From NCBI GenBank assembly GCA_031270945.1, contig JAISWZ010000711.1, forward strand, positions 1-49,036: DNA of 49,036 nucleotides, in the 5' to 3' direction. A model generated the notes under the pieces. The model had not been told where the DNA came from, ran no database searches, and saw only the letters and a list, made by a program, of their open reading frames with translations. A program made the translations under genes and the position numbers. Positions 42,734 to 49,036 of the stretch are shown in pieces. The stretch comes from Clostridiales bacterium (GTDB taxonomy: Bacteria > Bacillota > Clostridia > Lachnospirales > WQUN01). The stretch's first letter is position 1, and each line of letters starts with the position of its first letter.

Positions 42734-43045
42734 TCACTGCCCTATAATTTTTTTCACTAGATCGTCCCGCCACAAAGACTTGCTCATCTCATAGCTTTCC
42801 TTGAGAGCCTTAATCCATTCCTTGCCCTTTTCCTGGGCGGAGGCAACTTTCCCTTCCGTCTCAGCCCTTGCTTCCTCCCTCAGCTTATCTATCTCAGCTA
42901 TCGCCGAAAGGTTGATCTCGCTCTTGACCGCCTCGGCCTTTAGCGCTATCTTCTCCCTTAAGCTCTCCTTCTCGGCTAGCACGGCGTTCACTGTCTCTCC
43001 TGCCCTCTCCTCGATTACTCGAAGCTCCTTGATTACGTTCTCCAT
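42734..43045 (-). CDS. V/A-type ATPase subunit H/G (peripheral stalk coiled coil)
   Basis: 103 residues, almost all helix with Glu/Lys/Ala heptads (LRVIEERAGETVNAVLAEKE), as in the H/G subunit that pairs with E. GGGGGAAGC precedes the ATG. First gene of the V-ATPase operon. The name depends on context because such short coiled coils carry little specific sequence. Confidence 0.82.
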   Translation of the reverse strand: MENVIKELRVIEERAGETVNAVLAEKESLREKIALKAEAVKSEINLSAIAEIDKLREEARAETEGKVASAQEKGKEWIKALKESYEMSKSLWRDDLVKKIIGQ

Positions 43046-43203
43046 TTATGCTTCCCCCGAAATAGCGTTTTGGATATCTGATATATAGGCCTATATTCGC
43101 TGCGGACGGCGGCCGCATTTGCTTTTTTTTATTTATTTGCTTTTATCTCGGCCTCAGTTGCTCAAATCCAAAACTTGTCATTAGTTTGCATCCAATTATT
43201 AAC

Positions 43204-43209
43204 ATTATA
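43204..43209 (-). promoter_or_regulatory. Possible -10 box of the V-ATPase operon
   Basis: A minus-strand TATAAT at 43204-43209, 160 nt before the first gene; the matching -35 (near 43226) is poor. This is the only consensus -10 I see in the gap. Confidence 0.4.
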
Positions 43210-43661
43210 CAAGGCAAGAGCTCGCTTTTGTCTCATGTCTTTGGCAAGCCAATTTGAATCAGAATGCGCTTTTAAACCCGTCTCGAACTATCTCAAGAAA
43301 ATTTGCCGCAAAGGGCTTGCTTTTGAAACCCAATATATACTTAGAACGCCAGAAATGCAAAAAGCTCCTGAACTCCCGCTCATAAGCAAACTTTGGCTTA
43401 AGCCCTTAAACAAGCTCTTCAAGGCTGTCTCTTCCAAAAAACCCTTTAGGGCAAGCCCCTCGCAACGATTTGTTATTTCGAGATTGCTATTAGGATATGT
43501 AGAATGCCTCTTAAGATGCAATACAAACGATCTCACAGCGTCCAGTATTAGCCAAAATTTCAGAACTTTTTGGCAGATGCTTTCTTGTCTTGACCTTCTC
43601 AGAAGCCAGCCAAGCGGCTTTTCCTGATAAATAATTATTCGTCAGAATATCTGTTGGCTGC
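43210..43661. other. Gene-free region between the V-ATPase operon and tsf
   Basis: A 150-codon plus-strand frame (43175-43627) has no RBS and an unconvincing composition. No repeats of note in this part. Confidence 0.5.
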
Positions 43662-43697
43662 AAAAAACCCACGAATGGCGGCATTGCCATTCGTGGG
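43662..43697 (-). terminator. Intrinsic terminator of tsf
   Basis: Perfect 12-bp arms CCCACGAATGGC / GCCATTCGTGGG and, on the minus strand, TTTTTTG after the hairpin. Confidence 0.92.
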
Positions 43698-43727
43698 CGC
43701 TGTATGCTGTCAATTGGTGCATATCCT

Positions 43728-43825
43728 AAGCGTTTCCCTTGGGAAACGGCTCTAGGCGTTTACTTAGGAACCGCTCTAAGCGCTTACTTGGAAAGCGCTC
43801 TAGGCGTTTACTTGGAAAACGCTTT
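43728..43825. repeat. 24-bp hairpin-forming array directly downstream of tsf, four units
   Basis: Units at 43728, 43754, 43778 and 43802 follow ARGCGTTTACTTGGAAAACG plus CTCT. Each is an imperfect inverted repeat (GCGTTT/AAACGC or GCGCTT/AAGCGC), and substitutions in one arm are sometimes matched in the other. It ends 12 nt before the tsf stop codon. Confidence 0.88.
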
Positions 43826-43837
43826 TGCTCTGATCTA

Positions 43838-44830
43838 TTAGACCATCATTGCCTTGCTGACTTCAGCGGCAAAGTTCTCTTCTTTCTTGGCAAGGCCTTC
43901 GCCCGTCTCGAACCTGGCGAACCTTTTTACTTTTATTGGGCTTCCGGCCTGCTTGCCAGCGTAATTGAGATAATCTCCCACTGTGTAAACCTTCTTGCCC
44001 TTTGTCTCCTGCTCTGGAAGCTCGGAATCGCGGACATAGCCTTGGCTGACCAGAGTGATCTCGGAGATCTGCTTCTCTGCGCGGCTTTTGGAGATATTGG
44101 CAATGATGGTTTCGTTTTTCTTCTTGTAGTCGGGGTTTGCCGCCGCCTTCTCAGCCTCCTCGGTGAGCGTCAGCTGCTTGGCTATCTCGGCCTCTTTTTC
44201 GAGAACCTCAGCTGATATCTCATCTTTGGTGACGAATTGCGGCGACATGGAAGCTATCTGCATGCAGATGTTCTTCGCGGTCTCAGTAACCACTGGATCA
44301 GTGGACTCGGTTTCCACCTCAAGGAGCACAGCCACTCTTCCGCCGCCGTGCACATAGCTTGTGATGAATCCGCTGCCGGACTTTTCGAACCTGACAAAGC
44401 GCCTGATGTCTATGCGCTCTCCGATGATTGCTGTCTTCTGCACAAGCGCGTCTTTCACGCTGACGCTCTCGTCTTCAACCCATTTTTCAGCAAGGAGCGC
44501 TTCGGTCTCGGCTGCGCTGGAATTCAGCGCCTGCTTCGCGACTGAAGCGACATAAGCCTTGAAGTCGGCGTTCTTGGCAACGAAATCGGTCTCGCTGTTG
44601 ATCTCAACCAATACGCCTTTGTTTCCGTCTTCTGATATGAGGGCCGCAACCAGCCCTTCTGAAGCTATTCGCCCCGCCTTTTTCGCGGCGGCCGCAAGGC
44701 CTTTTTCCCTAAGCAGCTCGACGGCGCGATCAAAATCACCATCGGCTGCGGTAAGCGCGTTTTTGCAATCAGAAATGCCAGCGTTAGTCATTTCCCTAAG
44801 TGTCTTTATCATTGCGGCTGTGACAGCCAT
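43838..44830 (-). CDS. tsf: Elongation factor Ts
   Basis: 330 residues; exchanges GDP for GTP on EF-Tu. AAMIKTLREMTNAGISDCKN and the following GLAAAAKKAGRIASEGLVAA are the N-terminal signature, and VLVEINSETDFVAKNADFK the core. The ATG at 44830 has GGAGGTAATAGAG; a GTG at 44845 would include that site. Longer than the 283-residue E. coli protein because of the two-part core domain (second part around RFVRFEKSGSGFITSYVHGG). The rpsB-tsf pair is normal, but a MITE separates them here. Confidence 0.96.
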   Translation of the reverse strand: MAVTAAMIKTLREMTNAGISDCKNALTAADGDFDRAVELLREKGLAAAAKKAGRIASEGLVAALISEDGNKGVLVEINSETDFVAKNADFKAYVASVAKQALNSSAAETEALLAEKWVEDESVSVKDALVQKTAIIGERIDIRRFVRFEKSGSGFITSYVHGGGRVAVLLEVETESTDPVVTETAKNICMQIASMSPQFVTKDEISAEVLEKEAEIAKQLTLTEEAEKAAANPDYKKKNETIIANISKSRAEKQISEITLVSQGYVRDSELPEQETKGKKVYTVGDYLNYAGKQAGSPIKVKRFARFETGEGLAKKEENFAAEVSKAMMV

Positions 44831-44882
44831 CTCTATTACCTCCACGTCTTTTTTAGCGTTTGCGCGATATATGGCGCTATAT

Positions 44883-44932
44883 AAACAAGCGAAAATCGCT
44901 CCAAAGTAAACAAGCGAGAATCACTCCAAAGC
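44883..44932. repeat. 25-bp tandem duplication upstream of tsf
   Basis: AAACAAGCGAAAATCGCTCC (44883) and AAACAAGCGAGAATCACTCC (44908), each followed by AAAGY. Confidence 0.9.
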
Positions 44933-44945
44933 ATAATCGCCCCTG

Positions 44946-45047
44946 AGAGCATATCCCAAAATTCCGTATTGGTGCCGGAAAAGTCCTAGCGAATGCTTCA
45001 ACGCAGGACTTTTCCAGCATCTCGGATATAATTTGGGGATATGCTCT
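44946..45047. mobile_element. Short form of the palindromic MITE-like element in the rpsB-tsf gap
   Basis: Ends AGAGCATATCCCAAAATT and AATTTGGGGATATGCTCT; interior GGAAAAGTCC/GGACTTTTCC. Compared with 22240 and 48922 it lacks about 30 bp from the centre. Two G/T changes in the right arm break pairing. No clear target duplication. Confidence 0.87.
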
Positions 45048-45050
45048 AAA

Positions 45051-45074
45051 GCCGGAAGGCTGGCGCCTTCCGGC
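45051..45074. other. Perfect hairpin between rpsB and the MITE
   Basis: GCCGGAAGGC-TGGC-GCCTTCCGGC, followed on the minus strand by only TTT. It may be a weak rpsB attenuator or a processing/stability hairpin. Confidence 0.6.
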
Positions 45075-45147
45075 AAAAAGCGTGCAATCTATAAGCATTA
45101 TTAATTCATGCTATGCACTAAAGGGCTTCTCTTCAGGGGCGTAAACC

Positions 45148-45906
45148 TTAAGCTCCCTGTCCGCTTGCGGCTTCCTGCGAAGCCTTGTCGCCCTTCTCTT
45201 GGTGCTGAGCTGTCCTGAACTGCTCGCCTTGCCTGGCTTCGAGAACCGCGTCAGCCATCTTTCCGGAGATCAGCTTGACAGCCCTTATGGCGTCGTCGTT
45301 GCCGGGGATGACGTAGTCCACTTCTTCAGGATCGCAGTTGGTGTCAACGATCGCCACAATCGGGATGCCCAGGTTGCGGGCTTCCTGGATGGCTATGCGC
45401 TCTTTCCTCGGATCTACGATGAAGAGGATATCGGGGACGCGCTTCATTTCCTTGATGCCGCCCAGGTTTTTGCGGAGCTTATCCATCTCGTGGACGAGCT
45501 TGGCCACTTCCTTCTTGGGAAGCGCCTCGAAGGTTCCGTTCTCCTGTTCGGCTTCGAGCTTTTTCAAGCGCTCGATCCTGCTCTTGATCGTGTTGAAGTT
45601 GGTGAGCATGCCGCCCAGCCATCTCTCGTTGACGAAGTACATGCCGCAGCGCTCGGCTTCTTCCTTGATCGACTCCTGGGCCTGCTTCTTGGTTCCCACG
45701 AAAAGGATCTCTCCGCCGTTCCTGATTGTCTCAGCAACAGCGCGGTAGGCCTCGTCGACCTTCTTGACTGTCTTCTGCAGGTCGATGATGTAGATGCCGT
45801 TTCTCTCGGCAAAGATGTACTCCTGCATTTTCGGGTTCCAACGCCTGGTCTGATGGCCGAAGTGAACCCCAGCTTCCAAAAGCTGCTTCATTGATATGAC
45901 GCCCAT
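45148..45906 (-). CDS. rpsB: 30S ribosomal protein S2
   Basis: 252 residues. [20 protein letters not shown] and [19 protein letters not shown] are family hallmarks, and [20 protein letters not shown] is the conserved late block. The ATG at 45904-45906 has AGGAGGTGC; the extension to 45975 lacks a site. C-terminal tail is Gln/Glu-rich. Confidence 0.97.
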   Translation of the reverse strand: MGVISMKQLLEAGVHFGHQTRRWNPKMQEYIFAERNGIYIIDLQKTVKKVDEAYRAVAETIRNGGEILFVGTKKQAQESIKEEAERCGMYFVNERWLGGMLTNFNTIKSRIERLKKLEAEQENGTFEALPKKEVAKLVHEMDKLRKNLGGIKEMKRVPDILFIVDPRKERIAIQEARNLGIPIVAIVDTNCDPEEVDYVIPGNDDAIRAVKLISGKMADAVLEARQGEQFRTAQHQEKGDKASQEAASGQGA

Positions 45907-46013
45907 AAGCGCACCTCCTGGTTTTAATCCTCCACAGCTCGCGTTTTGCGCCGCAGACTTGGAAACAAGCACCATGCGACGAATTGAGCTATGTGTGAAT
46001 TTGAACGGAGAGA

Positions 46014-46042
46014 ATTATAGCACAAGAAAGTTCTCTTTGCAA
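46014..46042 (-). promoter_or_regulatory. Sigma-A promoter of rpsB-tsf
   Basis: Minus strand TTGCAA (46037-46042), 17-bp spacer, TATAAT (46014-46019), leader about 108 nt, long enough for the S2 autoregulatory structure found in some bacteria, which I cannot confirm here. Confidence 0.78.
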
Positions 46043-46440
46043 GTGCTAAATGCTGAAAATACAGATTAGAAAAAACGGCCATTCTTGGAAGCCATATCTC
46101 AAAGGCTTTTGGTGCGATAAGACGTTTATGCCAATTTATGGGTGTAGCGTTTCGCGTAAATTTTATGCATATTTTGCGCCTAGCTACGCAGCGGGTTTGA
46201 TGCTTCCCCTGCTAGTGCTCACTCGGACTCCCGAGGGAGGCAAATCGCCCAAACCTTTCTCATCTCATCAAATTCAGATGCCCATCGAACTGACATATTT
46301 TGGTTTTACCTTACCATGATTTCTTTATTCCACCATGGAATTTAACACATTTTTACACGTTTGCCCCTGTTGGCGCTTGCTCAGACTTTGATTTCTAAGC
46401 CAATAGTGACCTTACCTAAACGTTAATTGATGAAGAAAAT
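46043..46440. other. Gene-free region upstream of rpsB
   Basis: An 89-codon frame at 46050 lacks an RBS and resembles nothing known. An inverted CCATGG-centred sequence occurs at 46330. Nothing else seen. Confidence 0.45.
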
Positions 46441-46524
46441 CCAGAACTGCTAAGAATTATGATAGCCGCTCTTGAGAAGCTCACTGATCGAATGAAGCCA
46501 GCATCGGAAATATTGAGCGATTGA
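46422..46524 (+). pseudogene. Possible C-terminal gene remnant
   Basis: The frame ending at 46524 reads LIDEENPELLRIMIAALEKL followed by TDRMKPASEILSD, a plausible helical protein end, but there is a stop just upstream and no start codon. It resembles the tail of a small regulator, and it precedes a strong terminator. Uncertain. Confidence 0.3.
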
Positions 46525-46542
46525 CCTGCAAAAAGCTTAAAA

Positions 46543-46577
46543 AAAAGAAATGGCCCTATTGGGCCATTTCTTTTTTT
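46543..46577. terminator. Bidirectional terminator
   Basis: AAGAAATGGCCC-TATT-GGGCCATTTCTT with T-runs on both sides; probably ends the C_GCAxxG_C_C gene on the minus strand and the remnant on the plus strand. Confidence 0.9.
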
Positions 46578-46651
46578 GCACTAAAAAAGCCGCGCCTCAA
46601 AGACGCAGCCCCTTAGCGCGGGCGCCAGCCCGCCCGCCAATGCAAGAATCT

Positions 46652-47035
46652 TTATCTTCTCGCGCCTCCGTAGTGAATGATTATCTCTTCAGTCAGCTCT
46701 GCAATGTCTCCTACGATTGACTCGCAGACTGAGTTGTCCCGGCCGTTCTTGGTAAGAACGCTGCAGTTGAGGCTCCCCCTCGTCTGCTGGAACGCATCCA
46801 GAAGCTTTATCCGCAGGGACTTCACAGTTGCCTCATTGTACAGGAGGCCAAAAACCATTACCGCGCCTATCAAAGCGCAGCAAATGTTTCCTGCGCCAAG
46901 GCCGTTGCTGACTCCTTTGCACAGGTCAATGGACTGAGGAGGGACATATAGGCCAAAGCGCTGCTCTGCGGCCTTTATTATCGCCTGGGAACAGTTGTAC
47001 CCCCTTTTGTAGAATTCGATGGAACTCTCGCGCAT
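46652..47035 (-). CDS. C_GCAxxG_C_C family protein
   Basis: 127 residues. Motifs FYKRGYNCSQAIIKAAEQRF and GLGAGNICCALIGAVMVFGL fit the C-GCAxxG-C-C family (PF09719), with later Cys in SLNCSVL and DNSVCESIV. These proteins from anaerobes are thought to have a redox or metal role, unproven. Here the usual GCAxxG reads CCALIG. GGGAGGTTTT precedes the ATG at 47035. Confidence 0.9.
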   Translation of the reverse strand: MRESSIEFYKRGYNCSQAIIKAAEQRFGLYVPPQSIDLCKGVSNGLGAGNICCALIGAVMVFGLLYNEATVKSLRIKLLDAFQQTRGSLNCSVLTKNGRDNSVCESIVGDIAELTEEIIIHYGGARR

Positions 47036-47210
47036 TTCGAAAACCTCCCTGCTTGATACTATGAGACAAGCAGCGACTTGGTTACATGGGCGAGAGCTTT
47101 TGTTGCAAGAGAGCGCGAGAATCGCCTTTTCGCTCTTTTATAAGTTTGAGCCTTGGGATACGCTCCAAATGTTATGCCTTAAGCATAAAATCAAGGCTTT
47201 AACGCGCAAA

Positions 47211-47242
47211 CCAGGCCTATGCGTCTTTACGCATAGGCCTGG
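47211..47242. repeat. Perfect GGCCTATGCGT hairpin
   Basis: CCAGGCCTATGCGT-CTTT-ACGCATAGGCCTGG, no T-run. The GGCCTATGYG arm matches those of the jetB-jetC hairpins at 9520 and 9587. A second small palindrome TTATGC/GCATAA lies at 47172. Confidence 0.9.
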
Positions 47243-47290
47243 AAAGCTTGCACACTTTTTGGCGCATCGCAACTTCGGCGCATGCGCATG

Positions 47291-48202
47291 CTATTCCGTC
47301 CAAACTTTGGAAGCGGTAGGCATATACTTGGCAAACCCTGCGGTCTTTTCCTTCTCGTGAATAACGGCGTAGACCAGGCCCGCGAGAGCCAGGCCCAGCG
47401 CGAAGCCTATCAATGGGCTCTGGTTGATGAATCCCATAGCCTGCGCCAGGTAGTATCCTCCCAAAAACCCTGAGAGAAGAAAGACGAAAGGGATAAAGTA
47501 CATAATGGCGGCGGCGGTCAGAAAGCTCTTGGGCTCAAGCTCGACGCTCACCAAGTCAAACATCGCGGCGTCAGCGTTCTTTGCCTCCAGCAGCATCTCC
47601 TCAGCCTGGGGGCCAGGATGGCACATCCCGCATTTGGCGCAAGCGTCCGACCTCTCCAATTTGACCAATACCTTGGAATCATCCAAGCGCTTTACGACCT
47701 CTCCATATTCGCCCATTGCTACGCCCCTTCTTCCCCGGGACACCCTTCCTAGCCTGACGCTGCCTCCAATGCCTACGATCATGGCGCAAAAGAAGAGCAG
47801 AACGCTAACTGTCTGAAATGGGTGAATCCCAAGCAGCACAAAAAACACTCCGAACATCAGCAGGTAGATCCCGCAATGGAAGAACCTTCTTCGCTTGATC
47901 CTGATAAAAAGGACGAAAAACAATATAGCGGGAGTAAAGAAGAATGTCGCGATGCCTACCCTTGAAAAAGCTTCTGTTGGAACAATCCCCCACAGTGTGA
48001 GCAGCGCGCCTATGGGCAAGAGGGTCGCCGAGGCGAACAGCGCCCACAAGACCTTCTTTGTCACGAACAGGAGCGCCAGGGTTGCGCCGGCAGCGATCAA
48101 GAGCATGGCATAGTAATTGACCTTGAACAGGTATTGCAAAAGAGTGCTGGAGCAAAGCATGCCCAGCACAAATATCATAAGGATAATGTTTTTTCGTTTC
48201 AT
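47291..48202 (-). CDS. Membrane protein with C-terminal RseC/MucC-like domain
   Basis: 303 residues. The C-terminal 140 are RseC-like: MGEYGEVVKRLDDSKVLVKL, then the Cys cluster SDACAKCGMCHPG, then two membrane helices (FIPFVFLLSGFLGGYYLAQA and a second near PLIGFALGLALAGLVYAVIH). RseC-type proteins associate with Rnf/SoxR-reducing complexes and often have Fe-S-like Cys clusters. The N-terminal 160 residues add about five membrane helices not usual in RseC. The ATG at 48202 has GTGAGG; an internal ATG at 47716 with AAGGGG would give the RseC part alone, so two products are possible. Confidence 0.75.
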   Translation of the reverse strand: MKRKNIILMIFVLGMLCSSTLLQYLFKVNYYAMLLIAAGATLALLFVTKKVLWALFASATLLPIGALLTLWGIVPTEAFSRVGIATFFFTPAILFFVLFIRIKRRRFFHCGIYLLMFGVFFVLLGIHPFQTVSVLLFFCAMIVGIGGSVRLGRVSRGRRGVAMGEYGEVVKRLDDSKVLVKLERSDACAKCGMCHPGPQAEEMLLEAKNADAAMFDLVSVELEPKSFLTAAAIMYFIPFVFLLSGFLGGYYLAQAMGFINQSPLIGFALGLALAGLVYAVIHEKEKTAGFAKYMPTASKVWTE

Positions 48203-48210
48203 GGCAAACC

Positions 48211-48753
48211 TCACTTAATCCGCAGGGGAATGCCCGAGAAGACAATGTGCACCTCGCTGCTCAAAGCCGCCACTTGCTGGTTCACGCGGCCTAAAATTTC
48301 CATTAGCGCCTTGGTGGACGAGTCCGCGCTTGGCGGGCAAATGTCAACCTCGTTTGTCACTAGCACAACCATTGCCGGAATGCGCCTGGCAGCTGAAGTC
48401 AGGGAGTTCACATCCTCGACTATGGCTCTTTCCACCTGCCGCAAGTTGTTGTTCGCCTCGGAGTAGCCGTAGTGCTCTATTAGGCTTGAAACCAGCGTGG
48501 ATAGGTTTTCGATCAATATCGCGTCGTACTGGCCGCCGACTTCTGACAGCAGCGTCCCAAGGTTCAAATAAGCCTCCTTGAGCTCCCAGTTGAATGGCCT
48601 CTGCTTTCTGCTGCGCCGTATCCGCTCCTTGTCAAACGCGTCCTCGCTTGGCGCGGACGCGGCAATGTAAAGGACACGATTGCCCAGCTTTTTGCATATG
48701 TTTATGGCCATCTTGGTCTTTCCGACTCTAGCCCCTCCTGTTATCAGTACCAT
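48211..48753 (-). CDS. CobU-like P-loop protein (adenosylcobinamide kinase family), active site altered
   Basis: 180 residues. MVLITGGARVGKTKMAINIC is a P-loop of CobU type, followed by VLYIAASAPSEDAFDKERIR as in CobU. The guanylylated His of the RIxxHRxxRP motif is replaced: here RIRRSRKQRPFNW has Ser. LDCLT-type residues are also changed (IENLSTL). So kobinamide-phosphate guanylyltransferase activity is doubtful, though the nucleotide-binding fold should remain. The stop lies 9 nt before the RseC-like gene's ATG; the genes form one unit. The upstream frame has no other start codon before a TAA. Confidence 0.75.
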   Translation of the reverse strand: MVLITGGARVGKTKMAINICKKLGNRVLYIAASAPSEDAFDKERIRRSRKQRPFNWELKEAYLNLGTLLSEVGGQYDAILIENLSTLVSSLIEHYGYSEANNNLRQVERAIVEDVNSLTSAARRIPAMVVLVTNEVDICPPSADSSTKALMEILGRVNQQVAALSSEVHIVFSGIPLRIK

Positions 48754-48921
48754 AAGCTCTTCAGCCGCCTTTTCCCTGCTGTATTTGAGCGCCGTTCCCC
48801 GAAGCGTTGCATCAAGATCTACGAGGCGACAAGCGGCGAGGTTTGCTTTAAATGATTAAAATTTAATGAACGGCGCAAATTGTCGCGCCGGAGATTAAAT
48901 CTAGTAACCGCCGCAGGCTTA

Positions 48922-49036
48922 GTGCATATCCCAAAATTCCGAAATGGCACCGGAAAAATCCTGGCGAATGCTTCAACTAGTTTGCTCGGGCTTCTGCGAG
49001 CAAACACCCGGATTTTTCCGGTGCCTCGGATATAAT
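48922..49036. mobile_element. MITE-like element, cut by the window edge
   Basis: Starts GTGCATATCCCAAAATTCCG and matches the reverse complement of the 22240 element with few differences: inner arms CCGGAAAAATCC and GGATTTTTCCGG and a central TTTGCTCGGGCTTCTGCGAG. The right inverted repeat is beyond the window. Confidence 0.88.

Noticed and set aside
43175..43627. 150-codon plus-strand frame between the V-ATPase operon and tsf
   Set aside because: No RBS, no motif, promoter signals for the opposite strand lie inside it.
46050..46319. 89-codon plus-strand frame upstream of rpsB
   Set aside because: No RBS and it overlaps the upstream side of the rpsB promoter; composition unlike neighbours.
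48819..49007. 62-codon minus-strand frame, also similar peptide in frames at 22193 and 44877
   Set aside because: The shared peptide (SPSKLVEAFARIFP) is the translation of the MITE palindrome, not a protein family.

Overview
The window looks like a chromosome segment of an anaerobic Bacillota (Clostridia-like) bacterium. The reasons are the ylxM-ffh-rpsP-khpA block, rpsB-tsf, a complete nine-gene V/A-type ATPase operon, TIGR04076 and C_GCAxxG_C_C family proteins, a copper-amine-oxidase-type stalk domain protein, AGGAGG-type ribosome binding sites and consensus TTGACA/TATAAT promoters. I cannot name a genus from sequence reading alone.

Layout. 1-2.3 kb: leftward pyrimidine operon (pyrC-pyrF-carB, carB cut by the window edge). 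2.3-3.3 kb: gene-free, packed with short tandem repeats. 3.3-6.3 kb: rightward ylxM-ffh, rpsP, khpA and tRNA-Leu(CAA). 6.9-15.5 kb: a four-gene Wadjet (JetABCD/MksBEFG-type) plasmid-defence system, with a hairpin-rich gap between jetB and jetC. 15.7-19.4 kb: an exported stalk-domain protein, an unrecognised helical protein, TIGR04076 and YkvA-like genes, and a truncated AAA-ATPase-like pseudogene. 19.6-27.6 kb: seven tandem paralogues of a cytosolic protein of about 305-364 residues that I do not recognise. Six have their own copy of a sigma-A-type promoter, and five of those a clear hairpin touching the ribosome binding site. 27.7-33.8 kb: a leftward three-gene module, VWA/DUF2201-like, MoxR-type AAA+ ATPase, and giant BspA-type LRR protein. 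34.1-43.0 kb: leftward V-ATPase operon (H-C-I-K-F-E-A-B-D). 43.8-46.0 kb: rpsB-tsf. 46.6-48.8 kb: a C_GCAxxG_C_C protein, a membrane protein with an RseC-like C-terminus and a CobU-like P-loop protein.

The 19.4-34.06 kb stretch reads as an accessory island. It contains recent tandem gene duplications, a 23-bp direct repeat at 19396 and 33948, a duplicated 33-bp terminator (27636 and 34026), a copy of the paralogue leader left beside the V-ATPase operon (33861), and a 99-bp stray piece of a V-ATPase B-subunit gene (27674) whose five differences from the local atpB are all synonymous. The strongest candidate for an undescribed system is the seven-paralogue array; the LRR-MoxR-VWA module next to it is second.

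Two further themes run through the window. A family of palindromic MITE-like elements with GAGCATATCCC ends occurs several times, and one copy sits in the loop of a paralogue leader hairpin with a visible target duplication. Short direct duplications are also unusually common at gene ends and in leaders, including copies of the last codons of atpA and atpI. All functional calls rest on recognised motifs and gene order; no database search was possible.
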